NCBI RefSeq assembly: GCF_030758345.1
Contig: NZ_JAVAMO010000017.1
Location: forward strand, 51,660 to 115,659
Direction: 5' to 3'
DNA length: 64,000 bases
Source: Ruegeria discodermiae
GTDB taxonomy: Bacteria > Pseudomonadota > Alphaproteobacteria > Rhodobacterales > Rhodobacteraceae
Of the stretch, positions 1-10,098 are shown piece by piece. The notes under the pieces were generated by a model. That model ran no database searches. It was given only the letters and a program-made list of their open reading frames with translations, and was not told where the DNA came from. Both the position numbers and the translations under genes were made by a program. Position 1 is the first letter of the stretch, and every line of letters begins with the position of its first letter.

Positions 1-3000
1 GGTAAGCGCGTGGTGCAAGGGTCTCGTCGCGCGTATCACTCAACTCGTCGTCGGCGTCGTCCGCAGTCGCGCCAGCACTCACCGCATAGCCGGAATGGCT
101 TTGGCCAACCTCTTCAAGAAGCGCCGCAAGTCGTACGCGGTACTGCGGCCAGGGACCAAGCGCATCACTCGCCGCCTGCTGTGCCTCCAGCAGCGGCCTC
201 AACGGCGCGCTTTTGCCATAAACCGGGAACAGCGCCAACGTCTCGACACCGGTGATCAAGCGCACTGCTGCCATCGAGGCGTTCAGTTCGGCCCGCGCCT
301 CGGACAGGTTCGCTGCCGAGCCGGCCCGGCCTTTGCGTGCTTTTGAGAGGTCGCGAAGCCGCGCGTCGAGCGCTGACAGACTCTGCCTTAGGGCTGTTTC
401 CCAACCGACCATGTCCTTGGTCAGACGTTCCGGCGCCGGACGCTGGCCCGCGCCGTTAACAGACCATCGTTCCAGCGCGGCGAGAGACCTATGCAGCTTT
501 ACCACCTGCAGGCGTAAACGCCGATCGTTCGACCGGGATTCGCCCCACGCCGCTCCCGGCTTCTCGTAGCGCTCGGCAATAGCGAGAAACATGCGTTTTA
601 GCAGCGAGGCATATTTTCTCCGTTCTGCCCTCAGGGCCGTTTCCAACCGCTCGGCGCGCGCCCACATATCGACCGCAGCACCCATCAGCGCAGAAATATG
701 CTGAGTTTCGTCCAGCGGATGCGCGGGATCAGCGGCGTTGGAAAGGTCGCCGGGCGATAGTGGCTGGCCTGCATGTGCCATGCGCCAGAGTCCCGCTGCC
801 TTTTCCGTTGCCTCGGCCGCCTTGCCCAGTTCGGTTTCGATTACGATGCCTGCCGCCACAAGGCCCTGACGGTCAGGCATCCAACCCTGTTTGTACATCA
901 CTTCGACCCGGGTATTCGCCACATAGTGAGCAATTGCATACGCCTCGATACGCCGTTGCAGTGCGTCCACGCCAAGCTTGCCCAGATGGACACCGTCGAG
1001 TTCCAAGTGCTTGCCGATCGAAACGCTGACCTTGTGCAGAACCTCGCCATCCCGAATGAGCGATGCGGTAGCAAGGACCTCGTCCAGCCTCGGAACCACT
1101 TGGTTGATCATCGCCGCCAGACCGTATTCCGCCATGGCAAGTGGCGGGCCCATCTTCGCCGGCGCCGTCTGTGGCAGAAGTAGTGAAACCCGGTAGTCCG
1201 ATGCGTGACCGCTGCGTCGTGTCCGCAGAAATTCGGGTCGGTGCGGGATCGGTCCACCGGACAAGACGCGCAACCATGCCGCAGCGACCTCAGCCGAGCC
1301 GCCGGCACGGGCGTGCACGGCCTCGGCCACAACCACGTCTGAAAGCGCATCCAGATCATTTGCAAGCCGGGTTTTGACATCTCTTTGCTCTGGCGTGAGC
1401 TCGCCTGTAGCCTCGACCAGAGCAAGACCGTCAAAGCACCGCCGCCCGATCGGGCCACGCTTGCCTTTTCCGTCCGCGTCGACATTTTCCAGGGGGAACT
1501 TCTCGCGCAGCTCGTAAGTCACCGACGTCTTGCCCCGATCGCGCAAGAAACGCTCACCCCGCAGGCCAAGTGCTTCGGGCAGCGGCACGCCGTGACGGAT
1601 GTGGTCCATCAGCTTCAGCGCAGAGCGCATGCGTCGGGCGCTGAGGTCAATCTCGAACGCACCCTCTGCCCGGTTGCGCAGATATGCGGATCGCAGGATC
1701 GCCGCGCTCACGGCCTGCGCCTGCCCCGGCGCCTGAATGTAGCCGTCGCTGCCGCCGGTGGCCGAGGTTTCGCGCAACTTCCCGAGCATTCCGTACCAGC
1801 CGAGTTTCAGACCTGCCTCTGGATGATCGTCGCGCAGGTGCTTGAGCCGGATCGAAGCCAAACCGGTGATCCACGCGTCCAGGCGATGCTGGAACAAGTC
1901 CACCACCTCCATCATCAGTGTCTCAAGCTCTGCCGCACCATCACTGCGCGCCGCGACCCCCCGCAGAGTCAACAACGCATCACCGAAGCGGGCATTCACC
2001 GAGCGCAACTGCGGCAAAATCGCACTCGGGATTGTATGCAGTGTCTGGTTTGAAGCCTGCCTGAAACTCGCTACCGAATGGCTCAGCGACGTGTTCACGG
2101 CGGCACGCTGCGAGGGGCTCAGGCCAGATTTCCAGCCGCCCTGAACTTGGCGCAGATTGCCGCGCCCGACAAATCCGGTGGTGCCTTTCACTACTTCAAG
2201 CACGCGATTACGCATCGCACTCAGATGCGCCAGCCGGTAGAGTAGGGGCCAAGCAGTGTCATTTTCATCAGGCTCGGGCAGATCGTCCAGCTCCTCTTCT
2301 GCAAGATCGCGTAGGTATGCGGATGGCATGTGTTCGTCGCCGACGCCTTCCACATAAGGACACCCCAAGCCGCTCACCTCGTGCTCACCCTCGTCAGCCA
2401 CATCAATCCGCCGCGACACCCGCGAGGTCTGGAGGATATCCGTCAGTTTTTCCGAGGCGTCCGGATCATCCGGTTCAATCCGCAGCGTCACCCCGTCCGA
2501 GGCCCGCATCAGCAGGGTTTTCACACCCTCTGTGTACTGGCGGATGAACTCCTGATATGCCTCTTCGGCGCTCGTCAGTTCGTAGTTGCCAGCCGGGCTC
2601 ACGAGAGTGTCGGTCACTGGCTGCACGCCATAGGCACCATTGCCTACTTTCAGGCTGGGAAGGAGGCCGCGAACGTGAACGTGCTGCGCCAGAAGCTCTA
2701 TAAAGCTAGTGTCGGTCACGTTGTTCATTGCCGAGGTTGCCGCCAGCGCATCATCCATCAGCGCCGGGCCAACGACACGGATCATTGCCGCCGCCTCGGC
2801 GTGGCCAGCCTCGTCGGCGCCCCTGGCCTGCATCGCGGCGCTCTCCTCAAGGCCGAGCGCGTCCGCTAGCAAGGACGCGCCAAGTCCTTCTTTCTGTGTG
2901 AGTCCGAGTTCCCACCTCGTGTGGGGGCTCAGTTTAGCGTAGGCGCTTTCGCCATCATCAGGACCCGCCAGCGCGTTCGGTGTGTTATTGGTGGGCGTGT

Positions 3001-3967
3001 CCTGTGGCAGGTAACTGATCCCGCCACCAGCGACGCGGTCGGCCAGCCACTGGGTGATCGTCTCGGTTCCGCTTTCGTCGCTCAGGCCGACGCATACAAG
3101 CCAGCTCGCCTCAACTGCCTGTTTGATCGCGCCTGGATCGCGCAGCTTGACTCCCATACCAAGCGCCACTGCAGCTTCGAAATCCGATACCCAGCTTGCA
3201 GTACCGAGAGCGGTCGGAGAGTAGGACACCTGACCTGCGCCCCAGTCCTTGTTTGGCGAGATCTTTGCTCCTTCACCCAGCTGGATCATATCGCCCTGGA
3301 TCATCGCGAACACCGCCACCCGGTTGGGTAACGCAGGAATGCGGCCGATCCGGCTTGTCCACAATGGATCGCCGCCCTGGCCCTGCGTACGCATCAAATG
3401 CACTGCGCGAGACATTCCAGTCATCGCGACCAGCTCAGACCAGACGGCGACCAGTCCGGGATCGTCAACTTTCGGCCAATCATTTGCAAGGGGATGGTCC
3501 AGCACCGCCTTTAGCGCTGTCATTTCGTCTTCGGAAATTGGCGCTATGCCAGCCTCCGCGAAATTGTCGTCCGGGTACCAGCGTATCCACAGTTCGCGCT
3601 CGGCTTGAAGCTTGGCAGGCTCAATAACTGGCTTCGCCTCGCTGATCGCCGCCGAGAGCTCGGCGATATCCGCGCTCATTGCGTCCATCGCTTTCTCGTC
3701 CCTCGGATCCGTCAGGCTGAGATTCTCGCGCATGTCCATCAGCCTCTTAGCGTCAGGGTGCGGGCTCAGCACGTTCAGATTGTCCTGCACGCTCACCAGC
3801 CGGTACTCGAGACGCATCGGCATCAGCATCAGAGGCGCCTTGACCAGCTTGGGTCCGTTGCCCCCAGGTTTGCGCTCGTCGCCTGACGGCGATACGCCGC
3901 CTGTGGTTTTTCCTTCGCTTTGGGCTGGCTTTTTTGGGGAACTCGGTTTGCGGCTCGGTCGTTTCAT
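1..3967 (-). CDS. Large uncharacterised protein, C-terminus outside window
   Basis: The frame is open from an ATG at 3965-3967 to the left edge, at least 1322 residues, so the protein is partial at its C-terminus. I do not recognise a family. It begins with a basic, Lys/Pro/Ser-rich tail of about 45 residues, then a hydrophobic methionine-rich patch (KAPLMLMPMRLEYRLV). The rest is mostly helical, with Ala/Leu/Arg/Glu-rich stretches and no signal peptide or membrane span that I can see. The start overlaps the stop of the upstream gene (TGATG), so translation is probably coupled. It is the last visible gene of a four-gene minus-strand block. A role as a scaffold or structural protein of that block is only an inference from size and coupling. 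Confidence 0.8.
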   Translation of the reverse strand, partial: MKRPSRKPSSPKKPAQSEGKTTGGVSPSGDERKPGGNGPKLVKAPLMLMPMRLEYRLVSVQDNLNVLSPHPDAKRLMDMRENLSLTDPRDEKAMDAMSADIAELSAAISEAKPVIEPAKLQAERELWIRWYPDDNFAEAGIAPISEDEMTALKAVLDHPLANDWPKVDDPGLVAVWSELVAMTGMSRAVHLMRTQGQGGDPLWTSRIGRIPALPNRVAVFAMIQGDMIQLGEGAKISPNKDWGAGQVSYSPTALGTASWVSDFEAAVALGMGVKLRDPGAIKQAVEASWLVCVGLSDESGTETITQWLADRVAGGGISYLPQDTPTNNTPNALAGPDDGESAYAKLSPHTRWELGLTQKEGLGASLLADALGLEESAAMQARGADEAGHAEAAAMIRVVGPALMDDALAATSAMNNVTDTSFIELLAQHVHVRGLLPSLKVGNGAYGVQPVTDTLVSPAGNYELTSAEEAYQEFIRQYTEGVKTLLMRASDGVTLRIEPDDPDASEKLTDILQTSRVSRRIDVADEGEHEVSGLGCPYVEGVGDEHMPSAYLRDLAEEELDDLPEPDENDTAWPLLYRLAHLSAMRNRVLEVVKGTTGFVGRGNLRQVQGGWKSGLSPSQRAAVNTSLSHSVASFRQASNQTLHTIPSAILPQLRSVNARFGDALLTLRGVAARSDGAAELETLMMEVVDLFQHRLDAWITGLASIRLKHLRDDHPEAGLKLGWYGMLGKLRETSATGGSDGYIQAPGQAQAVSAAILRSAYLRNRAEGAFEIDLSARRMRSALKLMDHIRHGVPLPEALGLRGERFLRDRGKTSVTYELREKFPLENVDADGKGKRGPIGRRCFDGLALVEATGELTPEQRDVKTRLANDLDALSDVVVAEAVHARAGGSAEVAAAWLRVLSGGPIPHRPEFLRTRRSGHASDYRVSLLLPQTAPAKMGPPLAMAEYGLAAMINQVVPRLDEVLATASLIRDGEVLHKVSVSIGKHLELDGVHLGKLGVDALQRRIEAYAIAHYVANTRVEVMYKQGWMPDRQGLVAAGIVIETELGKAAEATEKAAGLWRMAHAGQPLSPGDLSNAADPAHPLDETQHISALMGAAVDMWARAERLETALRAERRKYASLLKRMFLAIAERYEKPGAAWGESRSNDRRLRLQVVKLHRSLAALERWSVNGAGQRPAPERLTKDMVGWETALRQSLSALDARLRDLSKARKGRAGSAANLSEARAELNASMAAVRLITGVETLALFPVYGKSAPLRPLLEAQQAASDALGPWPQYRVRLAALLEEVGQSHSGYAVSAGATADDADDELSDTRDETLAPRAY

Positions 3968-6651
3968 CACAACACCCTCCCGAGCGGCAGCAAGGCGGCC
4001 AGCGGCTTTTGCCAGAAAGAGCGCGCCAATCCGGCCGATTGCTTGTTCTGGTTCCAATAGTTCTTCGTCTCTTGCGCTGGCTTTGTCAGCCTCTTGCTGA
4101 AATCCACGTAATCCGCGTCGGTGATCCGCATATGTGCCCAGGATAGGTCATCCCAGGTTTCAAGCGCCGGCGGGGTCTCCATGGCAAGCACCTCGTCCGG
4201 AACCAGCGGACGAGAGGCGCGGATGCCTGTGTTGCCAACGTCGAGGCCGAAACGCAGCCTGGCTGGCGGTTCGTAGATGGCAAAATAGGCGCGGTCCCTT
4301 ATCGGGTCGGACGTAATGAAGTCGCGGCTGACGTCGAACCCGTAATAGACGCAATCTCGCCCGATCTTTCCGAAAAAGACCGGGTCGTGATCCTCCGCCG
4401 TGTTTGGGTCCCATTCGTCGCCAGCCGCAATGCTGATCACGACCAGCGGGTCTTTTAGCTTGCGCACGACCTCGCCCTTAATGACAGCGACCAGGTTGGC
4501 TTTGCCATCGGCGTCAGCCGGGTTCGAGTGAGTGCCAAGTTTCTTGGTCCACTCCCGGATTTCGATGATGTCGTCCATTCCGGAATCTTCAGGCGCTGCG
4601 CCACGGTTCCAGAACCGGGAAAAGACGGTGCCGCGCATGTCTGTGGGGTACTCGCGCCAGCGCAGCTCTTCATTCATCGCATGGTTCGCACCGACCATCA
4701 GCGCCTCGACGAAATGACGGTTTTCTTCGTAGAACGACACGGTGTTTTCGGGCAATGCCGCTGCGTTCGACAGCACACCGTCGCGGCTGATGCGCATCAG
4801 GTAGTCGATCAATGGCTCCGGCACGCGCGGCGTACGCCAGATAATGCCTCCGACCTCTTCCTCCGTCGCCGTGCGGCCGGCGATCAGGTGGTCGGCCTTC
4901 TGCCGGGGCAGGGCGACCAGTTTGTCGCCGACCAGCTTTGCCATCTCAGCCGACGCATAGCTGCCGACGACAGCTCCAGGTACTTGCGGCCGCGGTTTTT
5001 GACCAAGCGTTTCGGGGTTGAAGATCCCCTCCATCGCCTTCGCCACTTCGCCGCGTGCACCGCCCTCTGCCAGCCGTTGCTCGCGACGCCACAATGCGCC
5101 ATCCTCACGCGGCTTGGCGCTGGCGCTGGGGGTTTCATCGCCCGGCAGCGCAGCCATCGGCACAACCCGTCCGCCCCCGTCACTGCGCTGGGGCTTGCGG
5201 GAGAGCGTGCGGCGCAGCGACAGCGAAGTGAAGCCCTCGGGCAGCCGCATTTGCTCAAAACGCATCCTGACCGAAGGTGCGGTGTCATCTGACGGGTCCA
5301 CCCGTACGAACGCCGTCAACGGCTGGGAAAGCTGGACCGCCGTCTCGGACGCCAGACGGCTGAAATGCTTGGCGTCCAGTCGCCTGGCCAGAATGCTTGC
5401 CACCTGTAACTGCTGCAAGGCCTGATTGGCGGCCAGGATTTCGTCGTACTGCTCCCAGCAGAGTTGTGCGAAATGCTCGTCATTGGCGCGAACGATGTCG
5501 TGACCCAGCCCTGCTGCGGCACGGAACTTGAGGTCCAGATTGACTCGGTCAAACCAAAACCCCAGCCTTGCCCGCTGTTTCGATACTTCTTCGGCTGCTG
5601 CGTAACGTGCGCCGTAGGCCGGGAAGGTCAGCAATGGGTCCTCACCCTTGCCGTCGACATCTCCATCGCGATCTGTCAGTACGGTGGCAAGCGTGGCGAC
5701 CATCCGATCCTCAAGATTGTCCGGCGTGTCCGTCTTGGGCACGACCGCATCCGGCTGGCGCAGCGCCGCTTGGGCGGGAAAGATGTAGCCCGCCGAGACA
5801 AGCCCCTCATAATACCCAACATTCTCGCCAGAGACCCAGAGCGGTGCGCCCGCTTCGTCGGCCTCATCGGCACGGATGGCTCGGAGTTTGCGCAGCAGCG
5901 CCTCCAGATCCTGGCCGCCTTCGGTCTTGAACGTGTGTCGGTAGTAGTAGGACAGGATCACCGCGTTACCACTCGCGTGATTCCAGGCCAGAGCGGCGCC
6001 ATCACCGGGGTCGGGCTCTGCTCCAAGCGCCGCATCGAGGCCGACCTTGTAGCTGGGAACCAGAAACAGCGTGTAGGCGGTGCTTTGTTCCAGCTTGCGG
6101 CAGGCAAAGAGCCGCGAAAACCCGCGCCCGGAATCGTTGTGCAGCACTTCTCCCGGAGTACCGCTGACCCCGTCCATGTCCACCTGCACATGTGCTGTGG
6201 CCCAGGCATGGGCCAGATTGGGCAGGCTCGCCTCGGCGGACGCCACTTCGATCCGCGGACACAAGGCAGAACCCTGATCGAGATAACTGAACTCATCGCG
6301 TTTCAACACAATGGCTACAAGCCAGGGGGTCAGGCGGTTCACCGCGCCACTGTCCAGTGTGTAGCGCCAGGGAAGGTCTGCGTCCTTCAGCTGGACGAAT
6401 GGGAAATAGTTGGGCTCAAAGCCTTTGTTGGCATCCTCAGGCTCAACTCGCATGATCTGTCCTGGGTCGAGGCCTATCACGTCGCCCGGCCCCATCAAGT
6501 CTGATGAAACCGGAACGGCGGACCCCTGGACGCTGCCGTTGCCGAGAATCTCCAGATCATAGCTCAGGCGCTGCCGGATACCGGCCAGGTCGGCATCCGC
6601 CGCCGCGCCGCTGCGAAGGTTGGGAAGAAAGGCGAATTTTCCGACGCTCAT
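3967..6651 (-). CDS. Uncharacterised 894-aa protein of the DUF6603 block
   Basis: An 894-residue protein with no signal peptide or transmembrane segment. I do not recognise a named domain. The N-terminus (MSVGKFAFLPNLRSG) and the region to about residue 200 look like mixed alpha/beta sequence. A low-complexity charged linker lies around residues 500-550 (many Arg/Lys/Glu/Gly). The C-terminal third is aromatic-rich, with DPVFFGKIGRD and YYGFDVSRDF among its segments, suggesting a folded globular domain. It starts 12 bp after the DUF6603 gene ends and its stop overlaps the next start, so the four genes are very probably one transcript. Function is unknown. Confidence 0.8.
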   Translation of the reverse strand: MSVGKFAFLPNLRSGAAADADLAGIRQRLSYDLEILGNGSVQGSAVPVSSDLMGPGDVIGLDPGQIMRVEPEDANKGFEPNYFPFVQLKDADLPWRYTLDSGAVNRLTPWLVAIVLKRDEFSYLDQGSALCPRIEVASAEASLPNLAHAWATAHVQVDMDGVSGTPGEVLHNDSGRGFSRLFACRKLEQSTAYTLFLVPSYKVGLDAALGAEPDPGDGAALAWNHASGNAVILSYYYRHTFKTEGGQDLEALLRKLRAIRADEADEAGAPLWVSGENVGYYEGLVSAGYIFPAQAALRQPDAVVPKTDTPDNLEDRMVATLATVLTDRDGDVDGKGEDPLLTFPAYGARYAAAEEVSKQRARLGFWFDRVNLDLKFRAAAGLGHDIVRANDEHFAQLCWEQYDEILAANQALQQLQVASILARRLDAKHFSRLASETAVQLSQPLTAFVRVDPSDDTAPSVRMRFEQMRLPEGFTSLSLRRTLSRKPQRSDGGGRVVPMAALPGDETPSASAKPREDGALWRREQRLAEGGARGEVAKAMEGIFNPETLGQKPRPQVPGAVVGSYASAEMAKLVGDKLVALPRQKADHLIAGRTATEEEVGGIIWRTPRVPEPLIDYLMRISRDGVLSNAAALPENTVSFYEENRHFVEALMVGANHAMNEELRWREYPTDMRGTVFSRFWNRGAAPEDSGMDDIIEIREWTKKLGTHSNPADADGKANLVAVIKGEVVRKLKDPLVVISIAAGDEWDPNTAEDHDPVFFGKIGRDCVYYGFDVSRDFITSDPIRDRAYFAIYEPPARLRFGLDVGNTGIRASRPLVPDEVLAMETPPALETWDDLSWAHMRITDADYVDFSKRLTKPAQETKNYWNQNKQSAGLARSFWQKPLAALLPLGRVL

Positions 6652-6663
6652 ATCTCTCTGCCC

Positions 6664-9600
6664 TTACGCTGCTATGTAACTGGCAACTGGTATGTCATCG
6701 GTCGTCTCTCGTTGCGCAGTCAGGCTTGGGCTGACCGCGTCAACTTCCTGGATCAGGATTCTTAGGCTGCCGCCTCGAGTGACCTTCGATTGCAGGCCAG
6801 CCACCACATCTTCTGTCACGAACGATGTCTGGGCCACCGTCACCGGCGCCGATGAAACAAGTTGCGCCTTCTGCGCTGTCATCCCGCGCAGATCGCGGTG
6901 CAGCGTTCCGGCGGACACCCTGGTAAACGTCGCCGATGACAGCGCCGCCTGGTGAATACGTGCGGGTTGGTCGCTGTCATGGAGCGGTATCTCAATGATT
7001 TCATAAGCATACTCATCCTCGACCAGTGCCGGACCGCTGACCATCGCATCGTCAGAAAACTGAAAACCCGCTTTGTGGAGTTCAAAGACAGGGTCCGACA
7101 GCCGCTGCGCGTCACTGATGGAAAAGAAGTGACCGCGGACAAACTCCGCCTCTGCCGGAACCATGTCCAACGGAGTGCCATTGTTCAGCACGCGAATATC
7201 GACGTCCGCCGGACCGGACACATCTGCCTCGCCGATTTTTTGCAGGGTAATCTGCAACGGGACGGCCGATTGCATGAACCGTAGACCGCCCAGCGGGTCG
7301 ACGGGTTTGTCCTCATCCGCTAGGGTGCGGAAGCTAACCGCAGGTACGGCGCCCGACTGCTCGACAGGCTGAAACCCCTCGGAGCGCTCTACTGCGTCAC
7401 GCAACAGATCGACGGCGCTGGCCACAAAGGTTTCGATGGTCTCGCGCTGGCCCCAGCGATGCTCCACCGCGAATCGCACTTTAATGCCCAGGACTTTCAC
7501 CCAAACCTCGCCGTTGATGTACCAGGTGTTGGGTCCGTGCAGCTCGATCGAGAAGTAGAGGCTGGCCTTGTCCTTGCCATCGACCAGAATACGCAGACTA
7601 CCGCGCAGCGAAACCTGGAAGCTGAACGGGTTGAAATAAATCAGCGCATCGAAAGCCACATATCCGTCTGCCGCCACCCGTCCCAAGAGTGGCACCTTGG
7701 GACCTTGCGCGTACATATCGGCCCTGGCACCCACTTGCAGCGAGTTATATGTGATCGCCTGATAAGCCGAAAACGTCAAACGCGGGTTGTTGCCGCCAAA
7801 GCTGATCGACAGCCGCGCCAAATCTGGCAGGTTGTCAGGCTTGGGATAGTCCGGGTGCAGACCCCCGAAACTCGCCACCTGTTTGATGTTCTTGCCCCAA
7901 CCGGTGCGGATCGCCACGTCGCCATCCACAGCGAAAGTCAGCACACGGGAACCTTCCAGTGTCGCGTCAAAGTCAATTGTGCCGGCGGTGAAGTCGATCT
8001 CGCCCATAAACTGAAGTTTGAGCGATACCAGGACCTTGTCCTCGTCCGGCAGGATCATCGACACCCCGCCCAGGATTACAATCCGGACGTCCTGACCGAA
8101 CTCCAGAAGCACGCCCATGGTGATATGGATGAGGCTCGGCTGCCCCCAGCTAATGCGCACGCAGGGGCCCACGATATGTTGACCTTCTTCTGCCGGCATG
8201 ATCAGCGCCATGTCGTCCAGGATTTGTCCCGCACTTTCGATTGGGTCCGGCGGGAACAGCAACCCGTCCAGCCGTCCGTCAAACAACACCTCGCGCATCG
8301 CGTCGGTGTCAATGGTACGGTTGATGCCGATAAAGCCGCCGACTCCGGTGAGGAAAAACCCAAACGCCAACGGCACTGTGAATTCGGCAAAGATCGACCC
8401 GGCAAAGCTGAAACCCGGTTCGCCATCGGGCATCTGAGTGGTCAGGATCGCGAAGGCGGAAAAGCCGAAATTCTCGAACTGAAGCGCCATCGCGCCGCGG
8501 TATTCGTGATCGGAAACCGAGATATACCCGCCGCCGGTGATGGGATCAGCGTTCAGTGACAGCGCATAGCCGGATGGTGGCTGAAATCCAAAGTCGATCT
8601 GTGCCGAACCTAGGTTGCCCGGATCAGCGGAGCTGCGCGGCGTGACAGTGGCCTTGACACCAACGCCTTCCGCTCCGGCAAATAGCGGCCCCAGCTGCAG
8701 CGATCCATCGACCGTTGCCGTCATCACCGTGGCTTGCTCGGTCAGATCGCCATAAAGCGAGATGTTGACCTGATCGAGTGTCAGCACGTTGGCGAGGGTC
8801 TTGTCGATGGGAATGACAAAGCTCAGGCCCAAACCACCGCTGATCTCGAGCCCGCTTTTGTTGCTCCAATTCAGGCCTGCCTCGAAGGGGATTTCCAGCT
8901 CGATCGCTTCTAGAATCTTGTTGAGCAGACCGTCGCCTTCGCCCGCGCCGAGATATATAACAGCGTCCTCAATTTCCCCGTGCAAGGTGAATTCGGGATC
9001 GCTCGGCGCGCCGGCAATACCCAAACCGAGGCCCGCGCCCCTCAATTCCAGCCGAGTGGCCTCGGGTCTGCCAAGGACAAGGATCGGCGCGTCGACCGTG
9101 TCCCAGACGATGTCGGCGATGACATTGATGTCGGTGCGGCTGCTCAGCATGCGAACACCGTCCGGTGAGACCCCGACCCGCAACGGAGCGGTCGCAAAAT
9201 CACCTGCCAGCGCCAGTGTCACCGGGCTGTCGTTGTCGGGGATTCCGATACTGGCCGCTGCGCCGCCGAAGACCGTCGGCGACAGGGCAAAGCCGGTTGG
9301 CGCGCCGCTTGGCTGGCCGTCCGGAGGCAACGGTGTCATCAGGATCGCAGGTTTGATCTGGGTGCCATCGCCTGGCCGAAAGGTGATCGGTGGCATGGCC
9401 GTCAGCAGTTTCATGTCAATGGCATGCGGGTTGTCCGCGGTCACTTCCGGACGCAGCACGTCCGGGCCGGCGCGGCTGACGCTTGCGGTTGCTCCCAGTC
9501 CACTTAGCGCGCCTTCAAGGGCATCGAGGAAAGTCGCGTGATCAAAAGTGCCGCCCCAGCCATAGACTTCAGGCAAGATCTGGTCAGGGGCCGAAAGCGC

Positions 9601-10098
9601 GCGCGCGAGCGCGCCCCAATCGACTATGCGCTTGTCATAGACTAGGCGTCCGGTTGTGGCATCCGCTGGCTCCGGCTTGCGCTGCAGGACACCGAGGAAT
9701 GTCAGAATGCCGAAGAAGCCTGGGGTTTCCTCGGCCAGACCTTCGAAGAGCAGGAGGGCAAGAACATCCTCAGGTAGGCTTTGCCAGAATGCGGCCTCGT
9801 CAAACGGATGGTCCATTTGGCCCATGGGCGGCAGGTCGCCCAGATTATGCAGCGCCGCTACTGCGCTTTGCAGAGCAACCATCTGACCCTCACCGTCGCT
9901 GACGGCATCAGAAAGCCCATCCACAGCGGAGCCGACCGCCGTAAAGCGGCCCAAAACCGCGTCGTCAAGTGCAGCAGCCCGCCAGCCGAAGTCATCCAGG
10001 AAAGCGCGCAACGAAGTGGTGCTTTGCGCAGCGTCCGACAACGGCGACAAAATTCGCGAAGCCAGCGCCAGCATATCGTCGAGGAACTGGTCGCTCAT
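6664..10098 (-). CDS. DUF6603-type large beta-rich protein
   Basis: An 1144-residue protein. The central region, roughly residues 560-700, resembles DUF6603 as I remember it: FFLTGVGGFIGINRT near residue 580, then DGLLFPPDP, then a beta-rich stretch with GVLLEFG and VILGGVSMILP. The N-terminal 200 residues are helical. Residues about 250-1000 read as long alternating amphipathic beta strands with many Gly/Asp turns, and the C-terminal 150 residues look like a separate domain. There is no signal peptide. The start overlaps the end of the preceding gene by 4 bp (ATGA). DUF6603 has no established function that I know of, so the family name here is a recognition call and the role is open. Confidence 0.7.
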   Translation of the reverse strand: MSDQFLDDMLALASRILSPLSDAAQSTTSLRAFLDDFGWRAAALDDAVLGRFTAVGSAVDGLSDAVSDGEGQMVALQSAVAALHNLGDLPPMGQMDHPFDEAAFWQSLPEDVLALLLFEGLAEETPGFFGILTFLGVLQRKPEPADATTGRLVYDKRIVDWGALARALSAPDQILPEVYGWGGTFDHATFLDALEGALSGLGATASVSRAGPDVLRPEVTADNPHAIDMKLLTAMPPITFRPGDGTQIKPAILMTPLPPDGQPSGAPTGFALSPTVFGGAAASIGIPDNDSPVTLALAGDFATAPLRVGVSPDGVRMLSSRTDINVIADIVWDTVDAPILVLGRPEATRLELRGAGLGLGIAGAPSDPEFTLHGEIEDAVIYLGAGEGDGLLNKILEAIELEIPFEAGLNWSNKSGLEISGGLGLSFVIPIDKTLANVLTLDQVNISLYGDLTEQATVMTATVDGSLQLGPLFAGAEGVGVKATVTPRSSADPGNLGSAQIDFGFQPPSGYALSLNADPITGGGYISVSDHEYRGAMALQFENFGFSAFAILTTQMPDGEPGFSFAGSIFAEFTVPLAFGFFLTGVGGFIGINRTIDTDAMREVLFDGRLDGLLFPPDPIESAGQILDDMALIMPAEEGQHIVGPCVRISWGQPSLIHITMGVLLEFGQDVRIVILGGVSMILPDEDKVLVSLKLQFMGEIDFTAGTIDFDATLEGSRVLTFAVDGDVAIRTGWGKNIKQVASFGGLHPDYPKPDNLPDLARLSISFGGNNPRLTFSAYQAITYNSLQVGARADMYAQGPKVPLLGRVAADGYVAFDALIYFNPFSFQVSLRGSLRILVDGKDKASLYFSIELHGPNTWYINGEVWVKVLGIKVRFAVEHRWGQRETIETFVASAVDLLRDAVERSEGFQPVEQSGAVPAVSFRTLADEDKPVDPLGGLRFMQSAVPLQITLQKIGEADVSGPADVDIRVLNNGTPLDMVPAEAEFVRGHFFSISDAQRLSDPVFELHKAGFQFSDDAMVSGPALVEDEYAYEIIEIPLHDSDQPARIHQAALSSATFTRVSAGTLHRDLRGMTAQKAQLVSSAPVTVAQTSFVTEDVVAGLQSKVTRGGSLRILIQEVDAVSPSLTAQRETTDDIPVASYIAA

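Noticed and set aside
1385..2053. Long plus-strand open frame
   Set aside because: It lies inside the continuous minus-strand frame 1-3967, has no family features and follows the codon bias of the opposite strand.
5464..6504. 346-codon plus-strand open frame
   Set aside because: It is a shadow of the 894-aa minus-strand gene and shows no domain pattern.
7459..8559. 366-codon plus-strand open frame
   Set aside because: It is antisense to the DUF6603 gene and rich in His, Gln and Arg without any fold pattern, as expected for a shadow frame in GC-rich DNA.
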